Part shown: in pieces, positions 1-10,260 of the stretch
Layout of the letters: each line of letters opens with the position of its first letter
Numbering within the stretch: the stretch's first letter is position 1
Assembly: GCA_000746015.1 (NCBI GenBank)
Contig: JQKK01000010.1
Span: 97,892 to 161,891, forward strand
Reading direction: 5' to 3'
From: Lachnospiraceae bacterium MA2020
GTDB lineage: Bacteria; Bacillota; Clostridia; Lachnospirales; Lachnospiraceae
DNA: 64,000 bases
Program-made: the position numbers and the translations under genes
Notes under the pieces: model-generated
Databases searched by the model: none
The model's input: the letters and a program-made list of their open reading frames with translations, nothing else
What the model was told of the DNA's origin: nothing

Positions 1-1
1 A

Positions 2-1054
2 GATAGAGACAGCTTTGTGCTTGCAAAGGGGAACTACTCAGAAATATATGCAATGACAAACGACAACTATAGTGCTTCAGGTGTTGATGCGGATAAGGCA
101 CTTTCTTTTGACAAAACACTGGAAAGTGCACATGAGCTTGCATTTGAATATGGGATAAGCGTCCTTGCGAGCGGAAAAAAGGATATTATCACGAATGGTG
201 AAAGAACAGAATTGATTTCAAATGGAACGCCATCACTCAGCCGTATAACCGGAACCGGATGTATGCTTGGCGCAATCTGCGCGGCATTTCTTTCCGTAAA
301 AGCAGATATAGATGCAGTGAGCTCAGCATGTGAGATGTTTGGAAAAGCAGGTGAAAGGGCAGATATGGGTGGAATTTGGTCATCGGGGACATATCTTGTC
401 AGGCTTATGGATGAGATAAGCAGATCAGATGACAAGTATTGTCTTTATCTGGTAACTGACAGCACCGGGATTGATACGGAAGAATTTTTATATAAGGTGG
501 AAGAAGCACTGAAAGGCGGGGTAAGCTTTCTGCAGATAAGAGAAAAGAATAAGAGTACGAAAGAATATATCGAGCTTGGCAGAAAGGTGCTGGAGCTTGC
601 GCACAGATATGGAGTACCGTTGGTTGTTGATGACCGGGTAGATGTTGCTATGGCTATAGATGCAGATGGAGTACATCTGGGTGCGGAAGACATGGACATA
701 GCGGAAGCAAGAAAGCTGCTGGGCCCAGGGAAGATAATAGGAGCAACAGCAAAAACGGTAGAAAAGGCTGTAGAGGTCTATAGAAAAGGAGCGGATTATC
801 TTGGTGTAGGAGCTATATATCCGACGACGACAAAGGTGAAAACAGTACTTACATCAGTTGATACTCTCAAAAGCATATGTGAGGCAGTACCTATTCCTGT
901 TTGTGCCATAGGTGGCTTAAATGCTGAAAATGCAAGAATTCTTAAAGGTGCAAAGATAGCGGGGATATGTGTCGTATCGGCAATCATGAAAGCATCAGAT
1001 CCTAAGGAAGCTGCAATGAAACTCAGCAGGGTAAGCAAGGAGCTTAGAGCATGA
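2..1054 (+). CDS. thiM-thiE: ThiM-ThiE fusion (hydroxyethylthiazole kinase / thiamine-phosphate synthase), 5' end cut off
   Basis: The reading frame is already open at base 2, so the true start lies left of the window. The first ~140 codons match the C-terminal half of hydroxyethylthiazole kinase (KGNYSEI, then the glycine-rich RITGTGCMLG phosphate-binding loop). After a short linker the frame continues into a thiamine-phosphate synthase TIM barrel: CLYLVTD, FLQIREKNK, VVDDRVDVA, DGVHLG and AIGGLNAEN. The protein would phosphorylate thiazole alcohol and couple it to HMP pyrophosphate in the cytoplasm. It overlaps thiD by 4 nt (ATGA). A ThiM-ThiE fusion is less usual than separate genes. The family call is secure; the full length is unknown. 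Confidence 0.93.
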   Translation, partial: DRDSFVLAKGNYSEIYAMTNDNYSASGVDADKALSFDKTLESAHELAFEYGISVLASGKKDIITNGERTELISNGTPSLSRITGTGCMLGAICAAFLSVKADIDAVSSACEMFGKAGERADMGGIWSSGTYLVRLMDEISRSDDKYCLYLVTDSTGIDTEEFLYKVEEALKGGVSFLQIREKNKSTKEYIELGRKVLELAHRYGVPLVVDDRVDVAMAIDADGVHLGAEDMDIAEARKLLGPGKIIGATAKTVEKAVEVYRKGADYLGVGAIYPTTTKVKTVLTSVDTLKSICEAVPIPVCAIGGLNAENARILKGAKIAGICVVSAIMKASDPKEAAMKLSRVSKELRA

Positions 1055-1842
1055 AAAAAGTACTGACTATAGCAGGCAGCGACAGTTCAGGCGGAGCAGG
1101 CATACAGGCTGACTTGAAGACGATGTGTGCACATGGCGTATATGGAATGAGCGTCATCACTGCAGTTACAGCTCAGAATACGACAGGAATAAGCGGAATA
1201 TTAAATACGGGCGCAGAAATGATCAGGCTCCAGATGCAGGCTGTATTTGAGGATATAACTCCTGATGCTGTGAAGATAGGAATGCTGCCGGATAAGGATT
1301 CAATCGTGACAGTAGCCGATACTTTAAAAAAATATAATGTACGAAATATTGTTTTAGACCCGGTTCTGGCATCTACAACGGGTACAAAGCTTTCTAAGGA
1401 CAGCAATGCGGAATGCATGAAAGATAAGCTTTTCGCGCTATGTACACTTATAACTCCCAATATTCCAGAGGCAGAAGTACTTATTGGAGAAAAGTTTGAA
1501 GAAAAGTATCAGATTTATAAAGCGTTGGAAAAGTTGAATAAATGCTATGGTACAGCCGTACTTATAAAGGGAGGTCACAGCAGGGACACAGAGTTTAGCG
1601 AGGATTATCTGTTTGATGGGGAACGCTTTTTTGATTTAAAAGAGCGGCGAATTGATAATCCGAATACGCATGGGACAGGATGCACTTTATCCAGCGCCAT
1701 AGCCTGTGAGCTTGCAAAGGGGAATACACTCTATGAAGCGGTACTTAAGGCTAAAAAGTATCTGACAGGTTGTATCGGCGCAGGCCTTGATCTAGGCAAA
1801 GGCAGAGGTCCATTGGATCATCTGTATCAATATAATAATTAA
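1051..1842 (+). CDS. thiD: Hydroxymethylpyrimidine / phosphomethylpyrimidine kinase
   Basis: The 263-residue ribokinase-fold protein opens with the ThiD signature [19 protein letters not shown]. It carries the C-terminal anion-hole motif [14 protein letters not shown] near residue 208, which contains the catalytic Asp-equivalent region of this family. It makes HMP-PP, the pyrimidine partner that ThiE joins to thiazole phosphate. The start overlaps the stop of the preceding fusion gene by 4 nt, which implies translational coupling. The length is normal for ThiD. No oddities were seen. Confidence 0.95.
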   Translation: MKKVLTIAGSDSSGGAGIQADLKTMCAHGVYGMSVITAVTAQNTTGISGILNTGAEMIRLQMQAVFEDITPDAVKIGMLPDKDSIVTVADTLKKYNVRNIVLDPVLASTTGTKLSKDSNAECMKDKLFALCTLITPNIPEAEVLIGEKFEEKYQIYKALEKLNKCYGTAVLIKGGHSRDTEFSEDYLFDGERFFDLKERRIDNPNTHGTGCTLSSAIACELAKGNTLYEAVLKAKKYLTGCIGAGLDLGKGRGPLDHLYQYNN

Positions 1843-1855
1843 GGAGAAGTTTAAG

Positions 1856-3160
1856 ATGAGAAACTACACAACACAGATGGATGCAGCAAGAAAAGGAATT
1901 ATTACTCCTGAAATGAAAAAGGTTGCATGGGATGAGTACAGGTCTGAGGAGGAGATCCGTGAGCTTGTGGCAAAAGGACAGGTTGCCATATGTGCCAATA
2001 AAAACCACAAGTGTCTTGAACCAAAGGGAGTCGGCTCTATGCTCAAGACAAAGATCAATGTAAACTTAGGAGTTTCAAGAGATTGCAAGGACTATGATGT
2101 GGAAATGAAGAAGGTGCTTGCGGCTGTAGACATGGGTGCTGATGCGATTATGGATCTTTCTTCTCATGGAAATACCCAGCCATTCAGAAGGAAACTCGTG
2201 GAGGAGTGCCCGGTCATGCTTGGCACTGTGCCGGTATATGACAGTGTTATTCATTATCAGAGAGACCTTTCAGAGCTTACAGCTAAGGATTTTATAGATG
2301 TTATCCGCCTGCATGCCGAGGATGGAGTTGATTTTGTGACACTTCATTGCGGTATTACAAGGAAGACTATTGAGCAGATCAAAAAGCATAAGAGGAAGAT
2401 GAACATCGTATCAAGAGGAGGCTCACTTGTATTTGCATGGATGAGCATGACCGGTGAAGAAAATCCGTTTTATGAGTACTATGATGAGATCCTTGATATC
2501 TGCCGGGAATATGATGTTACGATCTCTTTGGGTGATGCCTGTAGACCGGGATGTCTTGCAGATGCGACTGATGTATGTCAGATAGAGGAGCTTGTAAGAC
2601 TTGGTGAGCTTACCAAGAGAGCATGGGAGAAGGATGTGCAGGTAATGGTCGAGGGACCTGGACATATGAGCCTTGACCAGATCGAAGCAAATATGAAAGT
2701 ACAGAATTCTATCTGCATGGGCGCTCCATTTTATGTTTTGGGACCGCTTGTTACTGATATCGCGCCTGGATACGATCATATCACATCAGCTATAGGTGGT
2801 GCGATAGCAGCGGCATCGGGAGCTGCGTTCCTTTGCTATGTCACTCCGGCAGAGCATCTTGCACTTCCAAATCTTGAAGATGTAAAGCAGGGCATAATCG
2901 CATCGAAGATAGCAGCGCATGCAGCGGATATTGCAAAGAAAGTGCCGCATGCCATGGACAGGGATAATGCAATGGCAGAGGCACGAAGGACATTCGACTG
3001 GGACAAACAGTGGGAGTGTGCGATAGACCCTGAGACTGCAAAATCGATAAGGGAAGACAGATCACCGGAGTTTGATGATACCTGCTCAATGTGCGGTAAG
3101 TTCTGTGCTGTAAGAAGTATGAATAAAGCTTTGAACGGCGAGTATATAGATATACTATAA
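1856..3160 (+). CDS. thiC: HMP-P synthase ThiC (radical SAM)
   Basis: The 434-residue protein follows an AAGGAG ribosome site 13 nt after thiD. It matches the short ThiC form of anaerobes, which converts aminoimidazole ribotide to HMP-P. Visible family blocks are [29 protein letters not shown] and [13 protein letters not shown]. The C-terminal iron-sulfur motif is C410-x2-C413-x3-C417 (CSMCGKFC); the spacing of the last pair is one residue shorter than the C-x2-C-x4-C usually quoted. The paralogue BzaF (hydroxybenzimidazole synthase, B12 lower ligand) is an alternative, especially with a B12 operon nearby. The thiM/E/D neighbours favour ThiC. Confidence 0.92.
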   Translation: MRNYTTQMDAARKGIITPEMKKVAWDEYRSEEEIRELVAKGQVAICANKNHKCLEPKGVGSMLKTKINVNLGVSRDCKDYDVEMKKVLAAVDMGADAIMDLSSHGNTQPFRRKLVEECPVMLGTVPVYDSVIHYQRDLSELTAKDFIDVIRLHAEDGVDFVTLHCGITRKTIEQIKKHKRKMNIVSRGGSLVFAWMSMTGEENPFYEYYDEILDICREYDVTISLGDACRPGCLADATDVCQIEELVRLGELTKRAWEKDVQVMVEGPGHMSLDQIEANMKVQNSICMGAPFYVLGPLVTDIAPGYDHITSAIGGAIAAASGAAFLCYVTPAEHLALPNLEDVKQGIIASKIAAHAADIAKKVPHAMDRDNAMAEARRTFDWDKQWECAIDPETAKSIREDRSPEFDDTCSMCGKFCAVRSMNKALNGEYIDIL

Positions 3161-3167
3161 ATAAAGG

Positions 3168-3200
3168 ACGGGGCCCTTTCAGATTAGAGAGCCCCGTTTC
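3168..3200. terminator. Bidirectional terminator between thiC and the response-regulator gene
   Basis: Arms ACGGGGC (3168-3174) and GCCCCGT (3191-3197) enclose a 16-nt loop and are followed by TTTC. The hairpin sits between two convergent genes, so it probably ends both transcripts. Confidence 0.7.
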
Positions 3201-3206
3201 ATATAG

Positions 3207-4769
3207 TCATCGAAGCTTTAATGACATCCGATATTCTATAGGTGTAAAACCTGTCGATTTTTTAAATATCCTTGTAAAATATGAATAGTTATCATATCCA
3301 ACTTCCGAGGCAATGGTGCTGATCGGCAAGGTAGTGGTCCTAAGCAGATCCTGTGCAGCTTCGATCCTCTTTTCTATGACATAGTTTGTAAAGGATGTGC
3401 CAATCTCATTTTTGAAAAGGCGTGAAGCATAGTCAGGATCAAGATAGAGGATCTGCGAAAGACTCTGTCGGTTTATATTTTCCATATAGTGCTTATCAAC
3501 GTAATCTTTGATGATCTTTCCAACAGACTTATTTACATCCCTGGAGCCAAAAAAATTTTCAGCGGTATTAAGCATGTATTGCAGATACAATTCCATGTTG
3601 TAGATGGAAAAGACTGCCTCTGAGGACAGCTCATGGAAAGTATTGTCCTGATACAGATGGTTTGCAGATATACCTTTTTCGCGCAAGCAAGCATATAGAG
3701 CTTGTATAAAATCTATCTGGAAGTTGCTTATAGCTGTAAATGATTGTGCGCCGGCTTCCGAGATTTCCTCAAGATATTGGTGAGAGTACTCTACCAGTGC
3801 ATCATAGTTACCATCAAAAAGACATTTTTCCATGTAATCTATATGTGCGGCAGGTATCGCTTTTGAATTAGATACAGTTTGCATAGAGGGTGTTTCTTCA
3901 CTAAGAAATCTGATCTTATTAATATCCTTAAGACGTTTTTTTTGCAGATCATACAAAAGCTCTATACTTTCGACGATAGCTGATGCAGTACACAGATTGC
4001 CTACATATATATTTGTAGGGCAGTTAAAGCCTTTTCGCAAAGTATCTATGAAAGTGCTGCAGCAGTCATATAAAGAATTTGATGTAATGCTCCCGTTAAG
4101 TATTGCCGCATATGAAAGATGTCCCTTGTCAGACAGCGGCATGAAAACGTCTCCGGAGCAGAGTACATCAGAGAAAGATTCTTTGAAAACCTTGGCAAGC
4201 TTATCCCGCTGCGTTAGCGGAAGACGACTTTTAAGATTATTGTTTTCATCGATATAGTAGTGAGTGAATGTAAACAACAGTGGAGTAAAGTGACCATCAT
4301 CATTATACATTTCTGTTATTTCACTTTGAGATACACTTCGTAAACTTAATAATTTACGCCAAAATATCTGATATTTTTCTTCAGAGTCTAAGTTTTGCTT
4401 TTGGAATTCTTTAACTGCAGATAATATAATTTTTGTGATCTCTTCGGAGTCAATAGGCTTAAGTACATAGTTAAATGCACCAAGCTCAATTGCTTTTTGC
4501 GCATATTCAAAATCAGCGTAGCTTGTAAGCAGTATGCTGATCATATTTTTACGGTGCTCTTTTATCCATGCCAGCAGATCAAGTCCGCTGCCCTGGGGCA
4601 TATTTATATCAGTTATAATTATCTCCGGAGAATCTGAAACTATCAGCTTTTGAGCATCTGACATGGAATGTGCAGAAAGTACATCGCTGAATCCGAGCTC
4701 ATCCCACTTTATTTTCTTTTTTAATGCTGCAATTACAAATCGGTCATCGTCAACTATTAGGATTTTCAT
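3207..4769 (-). CDS. YesN-type response regulator (receiver + AraC HTH)
   Basis: This 520-residue protein has an N-terminal receiver domain with acidic residues D7-D9, phospho-acceptor D54 in ITDINMP and the conserved Lys in VLKPID. A long middle region of no clear fold follows. The C-terminal AraC/XylS DNA-binding domain (about residues 420-515) contains two HTH units, with a typical end EVGYDNYSYFTRIFKKSTGFTP. It shares one base with the upstream kinase gene (TAATG), so the pair is co-translated. Regulators of this class usually activate adjacent sugar ABC transporter genes, here the divergent permease/binding-protein operon from 6717. The inducing sugar is not visible. Confidence 0.9.
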   Translation of the reverse strand: MKILIVDDDRFVIAALKKKIKWDELGFSDVLSAHSMSDAQKLIVSDSPEIIITDINMPQGSGLDLLAWIKEHRKNMISILLTSYADFEYAQKAIELGAFNYVLKPIDSEEITKIILSAVKEFQKQNLDSEEKYQIFWRKLLSLRSVSQSEITEMYNDDGHFTPLLFTFTHYYIDENNNLKSRLPLTQRDKLAKVFKESFSDVLCSGDVFMPLSDKGHLSYAAILNGSITSNSLYDCCSTFIDTLRKGFNCPTNIYVGNLCTASAIVESIELLYDLQKKRLKDINKIRFLSEETPSMQTVSNSKAIPAAHIDYMEKCLFDGNYDALVEYSHQYLEEISEAGAQSFTAISNFQIDFIQALYACLREKGISANHLYQDNTFHELSSEAVFSIYNMELYLQYMLNTAENFFGSRDVNKSVGKIIKDYVDKHYMENINRQSLSQILYLDPDYASRLFKNEIGTSFTNYVIEKRIEAAQDLLRTTTLPISTIASEVGYDNYSYFTRIFKKSTGFTPIEYRMSLKLR

Positions 4770-6427
4770 TAGTCTTCCATTTCTATCTGATAGGGGATCA
4801 GAAGCCGGACTTGGGCTCCTGACTCATCGTTATTGAAAAAATCTAGTGTAAAGAGTTTACCATATATCAGCTCCAGGCGTTTGAGGGAATTTTTTATTCC
4901 GATGTGTCCTCCTGCCGGCGAATAAATATTATCTCCGGAGAGCCTGATAAGTGACTCCTTTGAGAATCCGGGACCATTGTCTATCAGATCAAATTGAAGC
5001 CAGTCTATATCTTCTTTCACAATATGCGAAATGTTTATATCGATGCTGAGAGGCTTGTCAGGAGAGGCTCCGTGTTTGACGGAGTTTTCCACAAAAGTGA
5101 TCATAAGCAATGGTGGGATCAAAGCATGCCGGCAATCGTCTTCTATCGTACAGTTATAGCTGATAGGTGTATATAGCCGGAGAGATTGTATATTGAGGTA
5201 AGCATCAATATGTTCTAACTCGTTTAGGAGCTGTGCATATTTATTTTCCGACTGAAAAAGATAGCGCAGGTAAATCGATGTAAAGCGTATCATCTTTTCA
5301 GCAAGATCATTTTCACCTACCTGGATCATACTGCTTATTGTGCTGAGACAGTTTAGGTAAAAATGCGGTTTGATCTGATGCTGCAGGATCTCAAGCTCAG
5401 AACGCGTTTTTTCGAGTTCATGCTCATACATGTCTATTTTTAGTTTGTTTATTTCAGAGAGAAGAGCGCGAAATTGTAAGCTTGTCTGCTCTAATTCCTT
5501 TATATTATGTTTTTTTAGTATCGTATCAGAGTTGTTGTTAATATGTGTAAGATTTTCATGAAAGCTTTCTATAGGACGGATAATGCGATTATATAGGCGG
5601 CTTAGGTAAAAACATGAAAATACAGCCAATAGAAGGAAGAGGCTTATAAGTGTAAATTGCAAGATAAGCCTGTCACCATAATTATCAAAGAATGTACTGT
5701 AAATGCGAACGTCATAGGGCAGTGTGCTTTCAAAGGCTGATAACTCTATATGCGTGGTGAATATATCGTTTAATGATCTTTGAGCGGTGTAGAGAGTAGC
5801 TTTTGAATCATCGACTATCTCTATACCCAAAGGTATATTCACGGAGGATGCATTATATTCTTCAGCGAGCTCCTCGATATTTAAAAGCGCAGAAATCATC
5901 ATTCCATTATAATTTACCTGAAAACATATATACTTACCTTGGGTGAAACTAAGTACCTTCCATTCGAGTCTGTTATTTGAAGCTAATGTATGTGATCTAA
6001 GGAAAGACTCAAGCCTGCGATACTCCTCGTAGTCTGTCTGCAGGGATGAAATATTGTATAGCTCATCCCTTGAAGCTATATACAAAAAAAACATAGTCTT
6101 TTCGCCAAGGGAACTATATCGTTCTTTTATAAGATTACGGAGATTGCGCAGAGGAGGTAGTATCTCACCGGCATGGGATACAGACGCAATAGTTTCTACA
6201 TTAGTATCATTAAGTATCAGCCACTCAGAAAAGCTTTCTATGGCTTTGAGACGATTTCTCTGAGTAAGCGCAGTATGCTTTAGATTAAACTCGGCTGTAT
6301 TATAGTTTCTTTCTCGTATCTGGATCAGGGAAATAACGCTATATGTAAAGTTTAGAAGTATCATTATAAACATTAATATAGTAAGTCCTCTAAGAGCACT
6401 TACTACGGAGTAGCTTTTAGTTTTCAT
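4769..6427 (-). CDS. YesM-type sensor histidine kinase
   Basis: The 552-residue membrane kinase has an N-terminal transmembrane segment (about 13-36), an extracellular sensor region, a second transmembrane segment (about 258-278) and a HAMP-like linker. The His_kinase domain carries the phospho-acceptor His in LQHQIKPHFYLN. The C-terminal ATPase has an N-box (ENSVKHG), a G1 box (DNGPGFS) and GGHIGIKNSLKRL. It should phosphorylate the adjacent YesN-type regulator in response to an extracytoplasmic sugar or binding-protein signal. It is transcribed divergently from the ABC transporter operon. Confidence 0.9.
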   Translation of the reverse strand: MKTKSYSVVSALRGLTILMFIMILLNFTYSVISLIQIRERNYNTAEFNLKHTALTQRNRLKAIESFSEWLILNDTNVETIASVSHAGEILPPLRNLRNLIKERYSSLGEKTMFFLYIASRDELYNISSLQTDYEEYRRLESFLRSHTLASNNRLEWKVLSFTQGKYICFQVNYNGMMISALLNIEELAEEYNASSVNIPLGIEIVDDSKATLYTAQRSLNDIFTTHIELSAFESTLPYDVRIYSTFFDNYGDRLILQFTLISLFLLLAVFSCFYLSRLYNRIIRPIESFHENLTHINNNSDTILKKHNIKELEQTSLQFRALLSEINKLKIDMYEHELEKTRSELEILQHQIKPHFYLNCLSTISSMIQVGENDLAEKMIRFTSIYLRYLFQSENKYAQLLNELEHIDAYLNIQSLRLYTPISYNCTIEDDCRHALIPPLLMITFVENSVKHGASPDKPLSIDINISHIVKEDIDWLQFDLIDNGPGFSKESLIRLSGDNIYSPAGGHIGIKNSLKRLELIYGKLFTLDFFNNDESGAQVRLLIPYQIEMED

Positions 6428-6669
6428 ATATTAAGTACCGCTGTGATAAAGTTTTCATGTCCATGCGAAGAGTATCTGTGAAGGTACTGGACAGATACTC
6501 TTGTCATACATTATACAATATTTGGCATTCCAGTCATATCATTTTGGAATCATAAGTACGAAATGTGAAAAAAAAAGACCGGATAATATCATATATGCAA
6601 ATGTTGAAAACTCATACCTGAATAATGACAAGCATCTTTCTGAATTGTGCTATAAAGAGTGGATAAATT

Positions 6670-6685
6670 GGATTATATTTAATCC
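6670..6685. promoter_or_regulatory. Palindrome upstream of the sugar transporter operon
   Basis: GGATTA-TATT-TAATCC is a perfect 6-bp inverted repeat 31 nt before the permease start. It could be an operator for the divergent AraC-type regulator or a leader hairpin. No -35/-10 pair could be assigned with confidence in the 289-bp divergent region 6428-6716. Confidence 0.3.
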
Positions 6686-6716
6686 ATCATACGAAACAGG
6701 AAGTGAGGACGTAGTA

Positions 6717-7643
6717 ATGGATTTAGATGTAAAGAAAAGCAGAATAGCGGAACTGAAAAAAAGCGCACCATTGTATGTGCTGCTTTTGCCATCAGCCCTT
6801 CTTTTGCTTTGCTTCTCATATCTTCCTCTTGGTGGGATAGTCATGGCATTTCAGGATTTTGCACCAAGTAAAGGGATCGTGGGAAGTCCATGGGTGGGGT
6901 TCAAACATTTTGTACAGTTTTTTAAGTCTTATCAGTTTAAGGTTACACTGATCAACACACTTAAACTTAGCGGTTATGGCATTGTTGCGGGATTTCCGCT
7001 TCCTATACTGCTTGCGATCATGTGCAATCAGATGCGAAATGGTAAGTTTAAAAAGGTATTTCAGGTAATAACTTACTTGCCGCACTTCATATCAACTATG
7101 GTAATGTGTGGTCTCATACTTATATTTTTGTCACCCGGAACAGGGCTCTTTGCAAACATATTCAGAATATTAGGAGGAACAGGTGATTTTCCAAATCTGA
7201 TGGCAATGCCTTCGGCGTTTGGACACATATATGTCTGGAGTGATATCTGGCAGCATCTTGGATGGGACAGTATCATATATCTTGCGGCACTTGCCGGCAT
7301 AGATCCCAGCTACTATGAGGCAGCCACGATGGATGGAGCATCAACTCTTCAAAAGATCAGGTATATTGATCTGCCATTGATAATGCCTACAGCAATGATA
7401 TTACTGATCATGAGAGTTGGAAATATTTTGGGAATAGGCTTTGAAAAGGTATATTTGCTTCAGAATGTTTCAAACATTATGTCGAGTGAGATAATATCAA
7501 CCTATGTTTATAAGATAGGCTTGCAGAGCATGCAGTACAGTCTTTCAACGGCAATAGGGCTTTTTAATACAGTAGTAAATGTGTCGATATTGCTTTTGGT
7601 AAATTTCATTTCAAAGAAACTTACTGATAGTAGTCTGTTTTAA
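6717..7643 (+). CDS. Sugar ABC transporter permease, LplB/YteP type
   Basis: ATG 6717 is chosen because a GAGG-type ribosome site precedes it and the product (308 aa, MDLDVKKSRI...) then has the family length; the frame is open further upstream but that extension is not family-like. Six hydrophobic segments are visible. The EAA loop that contacts the ATPase is YYEAATMDGASTLQKIRYIDLP. With the following permease and lipoprotein it forms a CUT1-family importer for an oligosaccharide. No ATPase gene is in the cluster, as is usual for these systems, which share an MsmK-like ATPase encoded elsewhere. Confidence 0.9.
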   Translation: MDLDVKKSRIAELKKSAPLYVLLLPSALLLLCFSYLPLGGIVMAFQDFAPSKGIVGSPWVGFKHFVQFFKSYQFKVTLINTLKLSGYGIVAGFPLPILLAIMCNQMRNGKFKKVFQVITYLPHFISTMVMCGLILIFLSPGTGLFANIFRILGGTGDFPNLMAMPSAFGHIYVWSDIWQHLGWDSIIYLAALAGIDPSYYEAATMDGASTLQKIRYIDLPLIMPTAMILLIMRVGNILGIGFEKVYLLQNVSNIMSSEIISTYVYKIGLQSMQYSLSTAIGLFNTVVNVSILLLVNFISKKLTDSSLF

Positions 7644-7661
7644 TAGGGGGATTTGAAAAAG

Positions 7662-8588
7662 ATGGTACAGGGATCTGTTTTGCAGAAAAATACAAATTTG
7701 ATGATACGGAAAAAAAGATTTGATCAGGATAAAATAGTCAGGTTCTTTTTGTATGCCATAGCTTTATGTATGATCATAGCTACAATATATCCGCTATGGT
7801 TTGTCATCATAGCATCTTTTAGCAATCCTGCAGATGTTGTGAGCGGCCAGGTATGGCTTTGGCCAAAGCAGATAAATATTGATGGATATAAAGAATTGTT
7901 TAAGCAGTCTGAAATATGGAAGAGCTATGCGAACACGATACTTTACACAGCCGTTGGTACAATAGTCGGTCTGGCTGTAAATCTTCCGGCAGGTTATGCA
8001 CTTTCACGCAAGGATCTGTTTGGCAGAAAATGGATAAATGTATTTTATCTTATTCCTATGTTTGTAAGCGGCGGTCTGATCCCGACATATTTCGTTGTGA
8101 GGAAATTTGGCTTATATAACACATTTTGGGTAATGATAATACCATTTGCAGTATCCACTTATAATATAATAGTGGCAAGGACGTTTTTTAAGGAAAATCT
8201 CCCTGATTCCCTTTGGGAAGCTGCGCAGATAGACGGATGCGGAACTATAAGATTTTTCCTGCAGTTTGTGATACCTCTTTCAAAGGCAGTGATCGCAGTC
8301 ATAGCTCTTTGGACTGCAGTAGGAATATGGAATCAGTGGTTTAACGCACTTATATATATAGAAAATGAAAATCTTATTCCATTGCAGCTGCTGCTCAGAA
8401 GGATACTTATAACAAACCAGTCACTTTTAGGAGCAGCTACAGGATCTATGGCGCAGGAGCTCAGGCAGCTCTCAGATATGATGAGGTATGCATCAATCGT
8501 CATATCGACTCTGCCGATCATGTGTATGTACCCATTCCTGCAAAAATACTTTAACCAGGGCGTAATGCTTGGAGCTGTAAAAGAATAA
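7662..8588 (+). CDS. Sugar ABC transporter permease, LplC/YtcP type
   Basis: The product is about 308 aa with six transmembrane segments and the EAA motif WEAAQIDGCGTIRFFLQFVIPL. ATG 7662 is preferred, with an AGGGGG ribosome site ~11 nt upstream; an in-frame TTG at 7653 is possible but almost touches that site. It is the second membrane subunit of the importer. It lies 18 nt after the first permease gene and 25 nt before the binding-protein gene. Confidence 0.9.
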   Translation: MVQGSVLQKNTNLMIRKKRFDQDKIVRFFLYAIALCMIIATIYPLWFVIIASFSNPADVVSGQVWLWPKQINIDGYKELFKQSEIWKSYANTILYTAVGTIVGLAVNLPAGYALSRKDLFGRKWINVFYLIPMFVSGGLIPTYFVVRKFGLYNTFWVMIIPFAVSTYNIIVARTFFKENLPDSLWEAAQIDGCGTIRFFLQFVIPLSKAVIAVIALWTAVGIWNQWFNALIYIENENLIPLQLLLRRILITNQSLLGAATGSMAQELRQLSDMMRYASIVISTLPIMCMYPFLQKYFNQGVMLGAVKE

Positions 8589-8613
8589 TAAATATCAAAG
8601 GAGATCAAAAACT

Positions 8614-10194
8614 ATGAAAACGAAGAAAATAATGGCAGTTTTGCTTTCAACAGCTATGTCATTTGGAGTACTTAGCGGATGCGGAAGCTCTGCAAGTGCA
8701 AGAGGGACAGAGAACGCATCTTCAGAGTCAAGGGATGCAGACAATGCATTTGAAGTTGCAACAGTACGCTGGTCAGACTGGGGGGAGGATTATCATACAG
8801 GTTTTCCGGATAAGTCAGCAGCAGAAAGCGGAGTTCAGATTAAGTGGAATACCATCATAAATTCCGACTGGACAGACAAAAAGTCTGTCATGATGGCAGG
8901 AAACGATCTTCCGGATGCATTCCTTGGCTCTATATGCTTTACAGAGTCAGATATCATGTCCAACTTGAATTCATTTGTGGCGCTTGATGATTATATAGAA
9001 GAGTATATGCCCAATTTTAGTAAAGTGATCAAGTCTGATCCTACGATGAAGGCCCTTGCATATTCTAGTGATGGGCATATATATGGACTTCCGGCAAAAA
9101 AACCATGCAGACCTATGATAGCAAATCAGATGTTTATCAATAAGACATGGCTTGACAATCTCTATCTTGAAGTACCGGAAACTTATGAAGAGTACTTGGA
9201 AGTTTTGAGAAAATTCAAGAGTGAAGATGCAAACGGAAATGGTGATAAGGGCGACGAGATCCCTTATGGAAGAGGCTATGCTGATCCGGTAATGTTTTAT
9301 GGACTTCCATTTGGAACAACTATCGGAGCAGACAATACCTACAGTATGACTATAAAGGATGGCAAGCCGGTATTTCTTCCTATATCAGATGAGTATAAGG
9401 AAGCTGTAAAGGCTATGCACGACGCTTATGCAGAGGGACTTATCGATAAGGAGATCTTCACAGAAGACGATTCTATGCGTGATGCAAAGCTTATGGCTGA
9501 GACACCTATTATCGGAAGCGCATCCGGATGGACAGCAGACGCAACATTTGGCTCAAATCATGATCAGTATATAGCGCTTCCGGCACTTAAAGGTCCGGAT
9601 GGACAGCAGTATATCTCATCTGATCCTGAGCACTGGAATTACAGCAGATATGAATTTGTAGTTACAAGTTCTTGCAAGGATCCGGGAAAGCTCCTTTCAT
9701 GGATAGACAAATTCTATACAGAGGATGCTTCGATACAGAATTTCTACGGTTCATTTGATAAAGCTATAAAGAAAAATGAAGATGGTACATATAATGTTCT
9801 TGAACCTGATGATGGCAACTCTGCAGATCTGTTTGCCTGGATCAATTCATTGAGAGATTTTGGTCCTAAGTATGTTGCTGATGACTTTAATGAAAAGGTA
9901 AAGTATGATGGCGAAAATGGAGATGCACTTAAGCTTTCACTTGACAATGAGATGAAGCAATACGCAAAAGAGGCTTATCCTAATGTAAGCTACACTGTTG
10001 AACAGCTTAATACACTTGCAACTCTGTATACTGATATAGAGGCATACATTGACTCAAGTCAGGCAACATGGGTTACAGATGGAGGCATTGATGAGCAGTG
10101 GGATGGTTACATCAGTCAGCTTAAAATGATGGGACTTGATGATTTTCTGAAAATTCAAGATGATGCTTATAGCACATACAAATCAAATAAATAA
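8614..10194 (+). CDS. Extracellular sugar-binding lipoprotein
   Basis: The 526-residue protein begins with a lipoprotein signal peptide whose lipobox is LSGC with lipid-anchor C23, followed by a Ser/Ala/Glu-rich linker. The rest matches the large solute-binding proteins of the LplA/YtcQ group. It should capture the substrate outside the membrane and deliver it to the two permeases encoded directly upstream. A hairpin directly downstream probably limits read-through into the glycosidase gene. Substrate identity cannot be read from sequence. Confidence 0.9.
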   Translation: MKTKKIMAVLLSTAMSFGVLSGCGSSASARGTENASSESRDADNAFEVATVRWSDWGEDYHTGFPDKSAAESGVQIKWNTIINSDWTDKKSVMMAGNDLPDAFLGSICFTESDIMSNLNSFVALDDYIEEYMPNFSKVIKSDPTMKALAYSSDGHIYGLPAKKPCRPMIANQMFINKTWLDNLYLEVPETYEEYLEVLRKFKSEDANGNGDKGDEIPYGRGYADPVMFYGLPFGTTIGADNTYSMTIKDGKPVFLPISDEYKEAVKAMHDAYAEGLIDKEIFTEDDSMRDAKLMAETPIIGSASGWTADATFGSNHDQYIALPALKGPDGQQYISSDPEHWNYSRYEFVVTSSCKDPGKLLSWIDKFYTEDASIQNFYGSFDKAIKKNEDGTYNVLEPDDGNSADLFAWINSLRDFGPKYVADDFNEKVKYDGENGDALKLSLDNEMKQYAKEAYPNVSYTVEQLNTLATLYTDIEAYIDSSQATWVTDGGIDEQWDGYISQLKMMGLDDFLKIQDDAYSTYKSNK

Positions 10195-10225
10195 TAGTAG
10201 ATATGATTGATAGATAAGGAGTTAT

Positions 10226-10260
10226 AAGGGGTATGGAGCCAGCCTCCATATCCCTTTTTG
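10226..10260 (+). terminator. Terminator-like hairpin overlapping the GH31 start
   Basis: Arms AAGGGGTATGGAG (10226-10238) and CTCCATATCCCTT (10244-10256, one G-T pair) are followed by TTT. The hairpin contains the first ATG (10233) of the glycosidase frame. It can act as a leaky terminator after the binding-protein gene or mask the start codon. Confidence 0.65.

Noticed and set aside
1856..3160. BzaF (5-hydroxybenzimidazole synthase) instead of ThiC
   Set aside because: The gene sits directly after thiM-thiE and thiD; no other bza-type gene or lower-ligand gene is near it.
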